This document shows, piece by piece, positions 46,137 through 54,940 of a stretch of 64,000 bases of DNA. The translations under genes were made by a program, and so were the position numbers. Numbering within the stretch: position 1 is the stretch's first letter; each line of letters opens with the position of its first letter. Source of the DNA: Streptomyces typhae (GTDB lineage Bacteria; Actinomycetota; Actinomycetes; Streptomycetales; Streptomycetaceae); NCBI RefSeq assembly GCF_009755605.1, contig NZ_WPNZ01000015.1, positions 124,001-188,000 on the forward strand, given 5' to 3'. The notes below the pieces were generated by a model. It did no database searches, was not told the origin of the DNA, and saw only the letters and a program-made list of their open reading frames with translations.

Positions 46137-47150
46137 TCAGCGGTACAGGCCGGGCCGCTCCGCGAGGTGGACCTCGACCCGGCCGCCGTTGGCCAGGGCC
46201 CGCACCCCCGCCTCGGCGACGGCCGCCGCCGCGTACCCGTCCCACGCGCTCGGTCCCCCGACCCGCCCCTCGCGCGCGTCCGCCACCCACGCGCGCACCT
46301 CGCGGTCGTACGCGTCGGCGAACCGCACCACGTAGTCCCGCGGGATCTCCCGCTGGGCGCGGCCCGCCGACCGCACCACCATCGCGGGCTCTTCGCCGAT
46401 GCGGGCGCTGCCGCTCTCGCCGACCGCCTCGCAGGTGACCTCGTAGCCGAAGCCGCAGTTGACGAAGACCTCCACGTCCACGACGGCACCGGCGTCCGTC
46501 TCGAAGAGAACCAGCTGCGGGTCCTGCAGACCGGCGGGCGCGCTCGCCGACGCGCGCGGCCTGACCACGGTCACGGCGGTCACCTCCTGGCCGAGGAGCC
46601 AGCGGGCGGCGTCGATCTCGTGCGACACCGAACTGCTGATCAGCGTCGCGGACGTGAAGTGCGGGGGCGAGGCCACATTGCGGTGGCGGCAGTGCAGCAG
46701 CAGTGGCCTGCCGATGCCGCCCGCGTCGAGCAGCGCCTTCAGCCGCCGGTACTCGGTGTCGTAGCGGCGCATGAACCCCACCTGGATCAGCCGCCGCCCG
46801 CCCCGGGCCTCGGCCCGCACCACGCGCAGCGCGGCTGCCGCGTCGTGCGCGAGCGGCTTCTCGCACAGCACGGGCAGCCCGCGGTCGAGCGCCGCGAGCA
46901 GCGCCTCCTCGTGCGCGTGGTCGGGCGAGGCCACGAGCACCGCGCCGACGCCGGGCTCCGCGAGCGCGGCGAGCGGATCGGCGTGCACGCGCACATCGCC
47001 GAGTCCGGCCACGGCGGCGCCGCCCCGCGCCCGGTCGGGATCCGCGACGGTCACGACGTGCGCCCCGACGACGGAGCGCGCGAGGCGCCGTACGTGGTCG
47101 GCGCCCATGTGGCCCGCACCGAGCACGGCCACCCCCAACGACTCGCTCAC
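46137..47150 (-). CDS. Gfo/Idh/MocA-family oxidoreductase
   Basis: Protein of 337 residues. The N-terminal Rossmann fold is GVAVLGAGHMGADHVRRLA; the signature EKP is in LPVLCEKPLAHD; the substrate domain has HEIDAARWLLG. It is probably an NAD(P)-dependent sugar or inositol dehydrogenase (inositol 2-dehydrogenase-like). GTG 47150 overlaps the stop of the D,D-carboxypeptidase gene by four bases, with GGGGAG eight bases upstream. The pairing with a cell-wall enzyme is unexplained. Confidence 0.87.
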   Translation of the reverse strand: MSESLGVAVLGAGHMGADHVRRLARSVVGAHVVTVADPDRARGGAAVAGLGDVRVHADPLAALAEPGVGAVLVASPDHAHEEALLAALDRGLPVLCEKPLAHDAAAALRVVRAEARGGRRLIQVGFMRRYDTEYRRLKALLDAGGIGRPLLLHCRHRNVASPPHFTSATLISSSVSHEIDAARWLLGQEVTAVTVVRPRASASAPAGLQDPQLVLFETDAGAVVDVEVFVNCGFGYEVTCEAVGESGSARIGEEPAMVVRSAGRAQREIPRDYVVRFADAYDREVRAWVADAREGRVGGPSAWDGYAAAAVAEAGVRALANGGRVEVHLAERPGLYR

Positions 47151-48472
47151 CGAAAGAACTCCCCTCCCGAGGCCCTGCGTCGGGCCACCGTAGCCGCCCG
47201 CCGCCGACGCACGATCACCAGGCACCCGGCGAGCACGGCGGCCGAGCCCACGCCGACGAGCACCAGGGCGGGCCAGTCCGAGCCGTCGTCGGACGCGGCG
47301 GAGGACACGATCGCCGCCGCAGCGGTCCGCTGGTCCCGGTCCGGGGCCTTGCGCGGCTTGGCGGGCAGCAGCGACCCCACCGGCTGGACGCGGCCGACCG
47401 CGGCGAAGCCCCAGTCGAGCAGCGACCTGGCCTCCTCGTACACGGCGAAGCCGCCCCTGCTCGGGTTCATCACCGTCACGAGCACGGTGCGGGTGCCGCG
47501 GTGGGCCGCGGCGATGAGCGTGTGCCCGGCGCCGCTGGTGTAGCCGTTCTTGACGCCGATCAGGCCGGGGTAGCGCTCCACGCCGTCCGCGCCCGTCAGG
47601 AGCCGGTTCGTGTTCTGGATGGGGTACGACCAGTTGCCCTGGGGGAAGCGTGCCCTGGCCGTCGAGCAGTAGCGGGCGAACTGGGGATCGGCGAGTCCGG
47701 CCCGGCCGAAGACCGCCAGGTCGAACGCGGACGAGACCTGGCCCGGGGCGTCGTACCCGTCGGGCGAGACCACATGGGTGTCCCGGGCGCCGAGTTCGCG
47801 GGCCTTGGCCCGCATCTGCCGCACGGTGTGCCGCCAGCCGCCGTTCATCTCGGCGAGGACGTGCACGGCGTCGTTGCCGGAGCTGAGGAACACCCCGCGC
47901 CACAGGTCCGCCACCCGGTAGCTGCGGCCCGCGTCGACGCCCACCAGGCTGCTGCCGCCGCCGACCTTGCGGAGCTCGCCGTGGGTCACCGTGTGCGGGG
48001 TCTCCGGGTGCAGCCGGTCCAGTGCCGCCAGGGCGAACAGGGACTTGAGGGTGGACGCGGGCGGCAGCCTGCGGTGCGCGTTGTGGGCGGCGAGCACCTC
48101 GCCCGTGCGGGCGTCGGACACCAGCCAGGAGCGGGCGGTCAGGTCACGAGGGGCGGGCGGGGCACCGGCTGCCGGGCGCACTTGGGTACCGGGCCGGTCG
48201 AGCAGGGACGAGGAGTACGAGGAGTACGGGGAGGACGAGGGGTACCGGGAGGACGAGGAGTACGAGGAATACGGGGAGGAAGAGGAGTACGAGGAGTACG
48301 CAGACAGCGGCTTCGGGGGTGCGGGTTCGGCACCGGCGGCCGGCCCCGACAGACCGGCGGCCGGTGCCGCGAGGCAGACCGAGGCGCCGGTGGCGAGGGC
48401 CGCGGCGCGCAGGGCGGTGGCGCGCAGGGCGGTGGCACGCCCGAGCGGACGCGAAAGGTACCTGATGACCAT
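47147..48472 (-). CDS. D-alanyl-D-alanine carboxypeptidase (PBP) with a Ser/Tyr repeat linker
   Basis: Protein of 441 residues. Signal peptide (cleavage near AGA), a Ser/Tyr linker of SSSPYSSYSSS type at about 58-90, the penicillin-binding fold with S140-x-x-K143 (ASTLK), SSGN and a KNGYTSGAG triad where most relatives have KTG, and a C-terminal membrane anchor (LVLVGVGSAAVLAGCLVIVRRRR). It trims the terminal D-Ala of peptidoglycan at the outer membrane face. The linker is coded by degenerate GAGGAGTACG-type repeats. Coupled to the Gfo/Idh gene. Confidence 0.88.
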   Translation of the reverse strand: MVIRYLSRPLGRATALRATALRAAALATGASVCLAAPAAGLSGPAAGAEPAPPKPLSAYSSYSSSSPYSSYSSSSRYPSSSPYSSYSSSLLDRPGTQVRPAAGAPPAPRDLTARSWLVSDARTGEVLAAHNAHRRLPPASTLKSLFALAALDRLHPETPHTVTHGELRKVGGGSSLVGVDAGRSYRVADLWRGVFLSSGNDAVHVLAEMNGGWRHTVRQMRAKARELGARDTHVVSPDGYDAPGQVSSAFDLAVFGRAGLADPQFARYCSTARARFPQGNWSYPIQNTNRLLTGADGVERYPGLIGVKNGYTSGAGHTLIAAAHRGTRTVLVTVMNPSRGGFAVYEEARSLLDWGFAAVGRVQPVGSLLPAKPRKAPDRDQRTAAAAIVSSAASDDGSDWPALVLVGVGSAAVLAGCLVIVRRRRAATVARRRASGGEFFR

Positions 48473-48613
48473 TCAGCCACCGTAGAAGCGGGCTCCCAAC
48501 TGCGCAGTTCTGCTTGGCCCGGGTGGCTGTACCGGGCTCGGCGGCTGCTCCGGCCGGGCGGTTCGCGCGCTCGGTACGCATACCCGAGGGCGACCGTGTC
48601 CGTGGGAGGGCGG

Positions 48614-49258
48614 CTACCGCTGCCGCTCCTGGTCCCGGACCCGGGCGAGGTCCCCGGCCACGGCACGGAACGTGACCGTGTCCCCGTCCGCGCCGACGCG
48701 CCGCAGTCCGGCCTTCTCCAGGACGCGGACGGACGCCGGGTTGGCCGACTCCGCCGTCGCGTGCACGGTGTCCACGCCGGGTGCGGTCAGGGCGTACGCG
48801 ACCAGCGCACGGGTGGCTTCGGAGGCGTAGCCCCGGCCGCGGCGCGAGGCGACGATGCCGTACCCGATCTCGATCGCGCCGTCCGTCGGCGGCCAGAACA
48901 GGCCGATCGAGCCGACCACCAGGCCGCCGTCGCGCTCGGTCACCAGGCGGTGGCCGTAGCCGGTGAGGCCCTCGGGGTGCTCGGTGAGGAAACCGGCGAC
49001 GACGCGGTCGCCCTCGGCGGGGAAGTCCGGCGCCCACCCGGCCGGGCGGGAGCCGTCGAGGACGGCGGCGAGTTCGGCGGGCGTCCACGGCCGCAGCACG
49101 AGCCGTGCCGTGGTCAGGCCGGTGCCCGTCACCCGGTAGCCGGGGGAGGGCGGTGCGGACTGCGGGGAGGGCGGTGCGGACTGCAAGGAGGGCAGTGCGG
49201 ACTGCGGGGAGGGCAGTGCGGACTGTTCGGACTGTTCAGAGGGAAATGCGGAAGACAT
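48614..49258 (-). CDS. GNAT-family N-acetyltransferase (RimJ-like) with a repeat tail
   Basis: Protein of 214 residues. Residues 5-40 are a PSPQSA/LPSLQSA-type repeat coded by about 24-base units (49133-49240). The acetyltransferase fold follows: TTARLVLRPWTPAEL, IEIGYGIVASRRGRGYASEATRALVAYAL (acetyl-CoA loop RRGRGYAS) and HATAESANPASVRVLEKAGL. It acetylates a protein N-terminus or small amine; target unknown. ATG 49258 has AGGAG six bases upstream. Confidence 0.85.
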   Translation of the reverse strand: MSSAFPSEQSEQSALPSPQSALPSLQSAPPSPQSAPPSPGYRVTGTGLTTARLVLRPWTPAELAAVLDGSRPAGWAPDFPAEGDRVVAGFLTEHPEGLTGYGHRLVTERDGGLVVGSIGLFWPPTDGAIEIGYGIVASRRGRGYASEATRALVAYALTAPGVDTVHATAESANPASVRVLEKAGLRRVGADGDTVTFRAVAGDLARVRDQERQR

Positions 49259-49355
49259 GCGGTACTCCTGGTCGTTCGGGACGACCGGGCCGCGGGTCAG
49301 CTCCGCGCGGCCCGGACGAGGGCATGCTGATGAGGGGCCCGGCAGGCCATATTCA

Positions 49356-50591
49356 TCAACCTCCCTCACTGGAGCGGCAGTCGTCGGCGGGCGCGGAGCG
49401 CACACGCGTCGGCGGATCATAACAAGGGGCCGGTGCGGGGGCTGCTTCCGGCATCGCGGGCTCGTGCAGGGACCGCAGCAGCAGCCAGCCGGCGGCGGGC
49501 AGCACGATCAGGGGCGCGAGGGCCGTCTGGAGGGACGTCGCGTCGGCGAGCGCGCCGATGGCGGGGCTCGCCACGCCGCCGACGCTGACGGTCAGACCGA
49601 GCGTCACACCGCCCGCGGTGCCGACGCGCCGCGGCAGATAGTCCTGCCCCAGCGTCACATGCAGGGAGAAGGGCACGTACAGCCCCGCGGAGGTGAGCGC
49701 GACGAACAGGTACAGGAGGGGTCCGGGCACGAGGACGACCCCGGCGACGGCGAGCACGCTCAGGGCGTACGACCACTTCACCACCGTGACGCGGCTGTGC
49801 CGGGTGGCGAGGCGGCCCCCGACGACCGTGCCCACGGCCCCGCCGAGATAGAGCACGAACAGGGCGGCCGTACCGGCGAACTCACCGCCGGAGGTGCGCT
49901 CCCGTACGTACAGCGCGATGAAGGCGCTCAGGCCGACGAAGACGATCGACCGGCACACCACGGCACCGGAGAGCCGCAGGAAGGAGGGCCAGTCGTCGTG
50001 GCCGCCGGCGTCGCCGCCGCGCGCGGCCGCGGTGGCCGTGCCCGGTGCCCGCAGCGCGCGCAGCGCCACCGCGCACAGGGCGGCGCCCGCGACGGCGGGC
50101 ACGACGAGCAGCGGGGACGCGCCGAGCCCCCCGGTCGCGATCACGGTGGCGACCAGCAGCGGCGCTGTTGCGAAGCCGATGTTGCCGCCGAGCGAGAACC
50201 AGCCCATCGCGGTGTGGCTGCCCCGGCTGGCGACGCGCGCCATGCGGGCGGCCTCGGGGTGGTACGCCGCGACGCCGATCCCGGAGACGGCGACGACCGC
50301 GAGGGTGAGGGCGTAGGAGCCGCCGACGCCGCTGAGCGCCACGCCCGCGCCGCCCACCAGCGAGCTCACCGGCAGCAGCCACGGCATCGCCCACTTGTCG
50401 GTGAGCGCCCCGAACAGGGGCTGCACCACGGACGAGAGGAGCGAGGCGGCGAGGACGATGCCGGACGCGGCGGCATAGGAGTAGGCGCGCTCGGACACGA
50501 AGAACGGTACGAGCGCGGCGACCGAGCCCTGGTACACGTCCACGCAGGCGTGGCTGAGGGACAGCAGGGTGAGGGGTTTGTTTGTGGACAC
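49356..50591 (-). CDS. MFS transporter, Fsr (fosmidomycin-resistance)-like
   Basis: Protein of 411 residues with about 12 membrane segments: LTLLSLSHACVDVYQGSVAALVPFF, VQPLFGALTDKWAMPW, GIGVAAYHPEAARMAR and GGNIGFATAPL. HxxxD and AAYHPE are typical of the Fsr group of exporters. GTG 50591 begins VSTNKPLTLL; no SD is seen and the transcript could be leaderless. It is divergent from an AraC-type gene 172 bases away that is its likely regulator. Confidence 0.84.
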   Translation of the reverse strand: MSTNKPLTLLSLSHACVDVYQGSVAALVPFFVSERAYSYAAASGIVLAASLLSSVVQPLFGALTDKWAMPWLLPVSSLVGGAGVALSGVGGSYALTLAVVAVSGIGVAAYHPEAARMARVASRGSHTAMGWFSLGGNIGFATAPLLVATVIATGGLGASPLLVVPAVAGAALCAVALRALRAPGTATAAARGGDAGGHDDWPSFLRLSGAVVCRSIVFVGLSAFIALYVRERTSGGEFAGTAALFVLYLGGAVGTVVGGRLATRHSRVTVVKWSYALSVLAVAGVVLVPGPLLYLFVALTSAGLYVPFSLHVTLGQDYLPRRVGTAGGVTLGLTVSVGGVASPAIGALADATSLQTALAPLIVLPAAGWLLLRSLHEPAMPEAAPAPAPCYDPPTRVRSAPADDCRSSEGG

Positions 50592-50763
50592 CGGACGATC
50601 GTCGCGAGCGCGGCGGCTGTCGGGCTTCCGATAAAGTGCCAGTCTGTAGCGATTACCCGCCAGGCGAGGCGTACGCTGACGAGTGCGAGCACGCGTAGGA
50701 GTACGCGTAGAAGTACAGGTACGAGCATGCGTACGCATACGCGTACGCGTGGCCGGGGACGAG
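50592..50763. promoter_or_regulatory. Divergent MFS/AraC control region with palindromes and an alternating purine-pyrimidine tract
   Basis: Holds ATGCGTACGCAT (50727-50738) immediately followed by ACGCGTACGCGT (50739-50750), both perfect palindromes. Bases 50725-50751 alternate purine and pyrimidine without a break, a form prone to Z-DNA. Further TACGCGTA-like copies occur from 50680. Candidate operators for the AraC-type protein. Confidence 0.6.
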
Positions 50764-51525
50764 GTGACACCGACCGTGCCGGAGGCCGTCCGCCACACCC
50801 CCAAGGCGCCGACCCACGTCCGGCACCTGGCCGCCGGGGAGCGCATCGACGCACACCGGCACGACGACCACCAGATCGTGCTGCCGGGTTCGGGGGTCGT
50901 CGCCGTCACCACGGAGGCGGGTACGTGGTTCGCGCCGGGGAACCGCGCCATCTGGGTGCCCGCGGGCACCGTTCACGCCCACCGCGCGCACGGCCGTCTG
51001 AACGCGCACTTCGTGGGCCTGCCCGCCGACGAGAACCCGTTGCACCTGGACGCCCCCACGGTCCTGACCGTGAGTCCGCTCCTGCGGGAGCTGATCGTCG
51101 AGTACACGCGCATGCCCGCCGCCACCGGCCCCGAACGCGGGCGGCTGCGCGCCGTCCTGCTCGACCAGCTGCGGGCATCGCCGCAGCAGCCGATGCAGTT
51201 GCCCACGCCCACCGACCCCCGTCTGGTGGCCGTCTGCGCCCTGGTCCACGACCACCCCGCCGACCCGCGCACGCTCGCCGCCCTCGGGGCCGCGACCGGA
51301 GCCGGTGAACGCACGCTCAGCCGCCTCTTCCGCGCCGAACTGGGCATGACGTTCCCACAGTGGCGCACCCAGTCCCGCCTCTACCACGCCCTGCGGATGC
51401 TCGCGGACGACACTCCCGTCACGACCGTCGCCCACCGCTGCGGCTGGTCGTCGACGAGCGCGTTCATCGATGTCTTCCGCCGGTCGTTCGGGTACACGCC
51501 GGGCACGCACAACCGCCGGCCCTGA
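50764..51525 (+). CDS. AraC-family regulator with N-terminal cupin
   Basis: Protein of 253 residues. The cupin domain (HVRHLAAGERIDAHRHDDHQIVLPGSGVVAVTTEAGTWFAPGNRAIWVPAGTVHAHRAHG) is followed by two HTHs (LAALGAATGAGERTLSRLFRAELGMTFPQWRTQSRL and VTTVAHRCGWSSTSAFIDVFRRSFGYTPG). GTG 50764 has GGGGACGAG upstream; earlier in-frame starts would translate the palindromic repeat tract and are unlikely. It probably controls the divergent Fsr-like exporter. Confidence 0.87.
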   Translation: MTPTVPEAVRHTPKAPTHVRHLAAGERIDAHRHDDHQIVLPGSGVVAVTTEAGTWFAPGNRAIWVPAGTVHAHRAHGRLNAHFVGLPADENPLHLDAPTVLTVSPLLRELIVEYTRMPAATGPERGRLRAVLLDQLRASPQQPMQLPTPTDPRLVAVCALVHDHPADPRTLAALGAATGAGERTLSRLFRAELGMTFPQWRTQSRLYHALRMLADDTPVTTVAHRCGWSSTSAFIDVFRRSFGYTPGTHNRRP

Positions 51526-51529
51526 GCAC

Positions 51530-51560
51530 GGCCCGTCGCGCGGTCGCCGCGCGACGGGCC
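51530..51560. terminator. Hairpin with 14-bp perfect arms between convergent AraC and GPx genes
   Basis: Left arm 51530-51543 (GGCCCGTCGCGCGG) and right arm 51547-51560 are exact complements around TCG. It begins five bases after the AraC stop and 18 bases before the GPx stop, so it can serve both strands. Confidence 0.85.
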
Positions 51561-51577
51561 GCGACGAGGTGGCGCCG

Positions 51578-52069
51578 TCAGGCGGGAAGGTTCGCCTCGA
51601 CGGCTGAGACGACCTCGGGGGCGTCGGGCTCGGTCTGCGGGGAGAAGCGGGCGACCACCTCGCCGTCGGTGGAGATCAGGAACTTCTCGAAGTTCCAGCG
51701 GACGTCCCCGGTGTGACCCTCCGCGTCGGCCTTCGGTACGAGCCGCTCGTACAGGGCGTGCCGGCCGTCGCCGTTGACCTCGACCTTCTCCGTCATGGGG
51801 AAGGTGACCCCGTACGTGGCGGAGCAGAATTCGGCGATCTCCGCGGAGGTGCCGGGCTCCTGGCCCATGAACTGGTTGCAGGGGACTCCGAGGACGGTGA
51901 AGCCGCGGTCGGCGTACGTCTCGTGCAGGCGCTCCAGAGCCGCGTACTGCGGGGTGAGTCCGCACTTGGAGGCCACGTTGACGATCAGGACGGCTTTGCC
52001 CTGGTACTGGGAGAGGTCGGCGGGGCCGCCCTGGAGGCGGGCGATGTCGATCGCTTCGTAAACAGACAT
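51578..52069 (-). CDS. Glutathione-peroxidase-family thiol peroxidase
   Basis: Protein of 163 residues with the peroxidatic cysteine C36 in NVASKCGLTPQY, a resolving-type cysteine in GVPCNQFMGQEPG, and WNFEKFLI. It is of the cysteine (non-selenium) type. In mycothiol-using bacteria such enzymes are usually thioredoxin- or mycothiol-linked and reduce H2O2 or lipid peroxides. The start has no clear SD and lies ten bases after the stop of the FetB-like gene, so it is read on the same transcript. Confidence 0.9.
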   Translation of the reverse strand: MSVYEAIDIARLQGGPADLSQYQGKAVLIVNVASKCGLTPQYAALERLHETYADRGFTVLGVPCNQFMGQEPGTSAEIAEFCSATYGVTFPMTEKVEVNGDGRHALYERLVPKADAEGHTGDVRWNFEKFLISTDGEVVARFSPQTEPDAPEVVSAVEANLPA

Positions 52070-52079
52070 GCTGGGGAGC

Positions 52080-52868
52080 TTACGGCCCCGGCGTGCGATG
52101 GAGCTTGCCGTGCGCGACGAGTTCCACGGTCACCGCGACGGCCACCGCCTGCACCGCCATCAGGGCGAACAGGACGAAGAGCTGGACGGCGCCCGCCTGC
52201 ACGGGCGACGCCCCGCCGAGCAGCATGCCGACGAACGCGCCGGGCAGGGTGACGAGGCCGACCGTGCGGGTCTGGTCGAGGCCGGGGAGGAGCGCGTCGG
52301 AGGCGGCGGGGCGGATCACCTCCAGGCGGGCGTCGCGCTCCGGCAGGCCGATCGCGAGGCCCGCCTCGAACTCGCCCAGACGGGTCGCCAATTCGTCCAG
52401 GGAGCGACGGCCGCCCAGGACCGTCGCGGTGAGCGCCCCGCCGATGAGGATGCCCGTCACCGGGATCAGCGCGATGCCGTCGACGGGAACCAGACCGGTG
52501 AGGGTCAGGGCCGCGACCACCGGCACCACCGGGACCGCGAGGGGCACGGCGGCCCACCACCAGGTGGCGTTCGGGGTGACGCGGCGCCCGGCGGTGCGTG
52601 TGGCGACGGCGAACATCAGGAGCAGGAAGGCGAACAGCGCCGCCCGGTGGTGCACCACCCAGCCGATGAGCAAGGACACCGCGCCCAGCTGGGCGCAGGC
52701 CCGTACCCCGGCCACGACGACCTCCCGGGAGCGGCTCCGCGACGCGTCGGGCGAGAGCCGGAACACCGCCGCCGCGGTCGCCGCGACGAGCAGCAGCACC
52801 ACCAGCGCGACACCGAGCGCGGCGTTCACGGGCAGCAGCGTCTGAGCAGCGAATACGCGCACGTCCAC
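52080..52868 (-). CDS. FetB-like (UPF0014) membrane permease
   Basis: Protein of 262 residues with about seven membrane segments: LGVALVVLLLVAATAAAVFRL, VRACAQLGAVSLLIGWVVH, VDGIALIPVTGILIGGALTATVLGGRRSLDEL and LVTLPGAFVGMLLGGASPVQAGAVQLFVLFAL. This is the FetB family, whose E. coli member works with the ATPase FetA in iron export and peroxide resistance. No FetA gene is adjacent here, so the ATPase must be elsewhere or dispensable. GTG 52868. Same transcript as the thiol peroxidase, which fits an oxidative-stress role. Confidence 0.83.
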   Translation of the reverse strand: MDVRVFAAQTLLPVNAALGVALVVLLLVAATAAAVFRLSPDASRSRSREVVVAGVRACAQLGAVSLLIGWVVHHRAALFAFLLLMFAVATRTAGRRVTPNATWWWAAVPLAVPVVPVVAALTLTGLVPVDGIALIPVTGILIGGALTATVLGGRRSLDELATRLGEFEAGLAIGLPERDARLEVIRPAASDALLPGLDQTRTVGLVTLPGAFVGMLLGGASPVQAGAVQLFVLFALMAVQAVAVAVTVELVAHGKLHRTPGP

Positions 52869-52972
52869 ACCCTAGACGCGGGGACCCGTAGGCTCCTCCT
52901 ACCGGCGCGTTCCACCCCCGCGGGGGAGACCCGCGCCGACGGAACTACGCAGGCGAGAGAAGGGCGAGAGTC

Positions 52973-54058
52973 ATGGCGCAGCAAGTGCGGGGCGTGGTCG
53001 CACGCGCGAAGGGCGAGCCGGTACGGATCGAGACGATCACCGTGCCCGACCCGGGGCCGGGCGAAGCCGTGGTGAAGGTCCAGGCGTGCGGTGTCTGTCA
53101 CACCGACCTGCACTACCGCGAGGGCGGCATCAACGACGACTTCCCGTTCCTGCTCGGGCACGAGGCGGCGGGCGTGGTGGAGTCGGTGGGGGACGGTGTC
53201 ACCGAGGTCGCGCCCGGCGACTTCGTCATCCTCAACTGGCGCGCGGTGTGCGGGCAGTGCCGTGCCTGTCTGCGCGGGCGCCCGCAGTACTGCTTCGACA
53301 CCCACAACGCGAAGCAGAAGATGACCCTGGCCGACGGCACCGAGCTGGCCCCCGCGCTCGGCATCGGGGCGTTCGCCGAGAAGACGCTCGTCGCGGCCGG
53401 GCAGTGCACGAAGGTGGACCCGGCGGCCTCCGCGGCGGCGGCCGGTCTGCTCGGCTGCGGGGTGATGGCGGGGATCGGCGCCGCCATCAACACCGGCGGC
53501 GTGGGCCGCGGCGACTCCGTCGCCGTCATCGGCTGCGGCGGCGTCGGCAACGCCTCCGTCGTCGGCGCCCGGCTCGCCGGCGCGGCGAAGGTCATCGCCG
53601 TCGACGTCGACGACCGCAAGCTGGAGACCGCACGCGGCCTCGGCGCCACCCACACCGTCAACTCCCGCTCCGCCGATCCCGTCGAGGCGATCCGCGGGCT
53701 GACCGGCGGCTTCGGCGCCGACGTCGTCATCGAGGCGGTGGGCCGCCCGGAGACGTACGAGCAGGCCTTCTACGCCCGCGACCTGGCGGGCACGGTCGTC
53801 CTCGTCGGCGTGCCGACCCCGGACATGCGCATCGACCTGCCGCTGCTCGACGTCTTCGGCCGCGGCGGCGCGCTGAAGTCCAGCTGGTACGGGGACTGCC
53901 TGCCCTCGCGTGACTTCCCGATGCTCATCGACCTCTACCGCCAGGGGCGGCTCGACCTCGACGCGTTCGTGACCGAGACGATCGCGCTCGACGAGGTCGA
54001 GAAGGCCTTCGAGCGGATGCACCAGGGCGACGTGCTGCGTTCGGTGGTGGTGTTCTGA
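52973..54058 (+). CDS. S-(hydroxymethyl)mycothiol dehydrogenase (mycothiol-dependent formaldehyde dehydrogenase)
   Basis: Protein of 361 residues, zinc-dependent class III-type alcohol dehydrogenase. Catalytic zinc ligands are CGVCHTDLHY and GHEAAGVVESVGDGV; structural zinc cysteines are in CGQCRACLRGRPQYC; the NAD fold is VAVIGCGGVGNASVVGARLAGAAKVIAVDVDD. It oxidises the formaldehyde-mycothiol adduct. The ATG of a metallo-hydrolase overlaps its stop, the usual arrangement for mycothiol-linked formaldehyde removal. Confidence 0.9.
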   Translation: MAQQVRGVVARAKGEPVRIETITVPDPGPGEAVVKVQACGVCHTDLHYREGGINDDFPFLLGHEAAGVVESVGDGVTEVAPGDFVILNWRAVCGQCRACLRGRPQYCFDTHNAKQKMTLADGTELAPALGIGAFAEKTLVAAGQCTKVDPAASAAAAGLLGCGVMAGIGAAINTGGVGRGDSVAVIGCGGVGNASVVGARLAGAAKVIAVDVDDRKLETARGLGATHTVNSRSADPVEAIRGLTGGFGADVVIEAVGRPETYEQAFYARDLAGTVVLVGVPTPDMRIDLPLLDVFGRGGALKSSWYGDCLPSRDFPMLIDLYRQGRLDLDAFVTETIALDEVEKAFERMHQGDVLRSVVVF

Positions 54059-54717
54059 TGGCCGCCGCGACCTCTCCCGCCGAGGGCGGCGCCGCGCGCG
54101 TCGACCATCTCGTCACCTCCGGTACGTTCTCGCTCGACGGTGGGACCTGGGACGTCGACAACAACGTCTGGATCGTCGGTGACGACCAGGAGGCCGTCGT
54201 CATCGACGCGGCGCACGACGCCGACGCCATCGCGGCGGCCCTCGGCGACCGCCGCCTCGTCGCCATCGTGTGCACGCACGCCCACGACGACCACGTCGAC
54301 GCCGCGCCGGCCCTCGCCGCCCGCACCGGCGCCCCGGTCCTGCTGCACCCCGACGACCTGGAACTGTGGAAGCTCACCCACCCGGACCGCGCGCCCGACG
54401 GTGAACTGGCCGACGGGCAGGAGCTGAGGGTGGCCGGGACGGTGCTGCGGGTGCTGCACACCCCCGGCCACTGCCGCGGCGCGGTCAGCCTGTACGCGCC
54501 GTCGCTCGGCACCGTCTTCACCGGGGACACGCTCTTCGCGGGGGGACCCGGTGCCACCGGCCGCTCCTTCAGCGACTTCCCGACCATCGTGGAGTCCATC
54601 CGCGAGCGGCTCCTGACGCTGCCGCCGGAGACGGTGGTGCGCACCGGTCACGGTGACAGCACGACGATCGGCACGGAGGCGCCGCAGCTGGAGGAGTGGA
54701 TCGCCCGCGGCCACTAG
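54058..54717 (+). CDS. MBL-fold metallo-hydrolase, probably S-formylmycothiol hydrolase-type
   Basis: Protein of 219 residues with the metallo-beta-lactamase motif THAHDDHVDAA, further ligands in HTPGHCRGAV and FTGDTLFAGGPGAT, and a late GHGDSTTIGTE. Proteins of this kind next to S-(hydroxymethyl)mycothiol dehydrogenase are thought to hydrolyse the mycothiol thioester to formate. It is translationally coupled (TGATG). The N-terminal VDHLVTSGTFSLDGGTWDVDNNVWIVGD is usual for the group. A hairpin terminator follows. Confidence 0.87.
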   Translation: MAAATSPAEGGAARVDHLVTSGTFSLDGGTWDVDNNVWIVGDDQEAVVIDAAHDADAIAAALGDRRLVAIVCTHAHDDHVDAAPALAARTGAPVLLHPDDLELWKLTHPDRAPDGELADGQELRVAGTVLRVLHTPGHCRGAVSLYAPSLGTVFTGDTLFAGGPGATGRSFSDFPTIVESIRERLLTLPPETVVRTGHGDSTTIGTEAPQLEEWIARGH

Positions 54718-54852
54718 ACCGCCGGACGGCGTCCGCCCGTGCTGACCGCCGGACCGCGTCCGCTAGTGCGGCGGTCAGCTCCCACTGGGGTCCGCCCCTG
54801 CGGCGGCCGCCTTTGCTGCGAGCCGCCTCCCCCTTTGCTGCAACGGTGCTTG

Positions 54853-54883
54853 GGCCGCCCTCGAGTCTCGCTCGGGGGCGGCC
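54853..54883 (+). terminator. Terminator of the mycothiol/formaldehyde operon
   Basis: Stem 54853-54865 pairs with 54871-54883 over 13 positions with one G-U, around TCTCG. It lies 135 bases after the metallo-hydrolase stop; CTTCGTCG follows in place of a T-tract. Confidence 0.8.
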
Positions 54884-54940
54884 TTCGTCGTGCACACCAC
54901 ACCTCACGCGTGCTGGCAGCGCGACACGATCTCCGATAAG

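Noticed and set aside
46125..46139. TGAGC-CGATC-GCTCA hairpin between the SIP and Gfo/Idh genes as a terminator
   Set aside because: Only five base pairs and it includes the Gfo/Idh stop codon; too weak to support.
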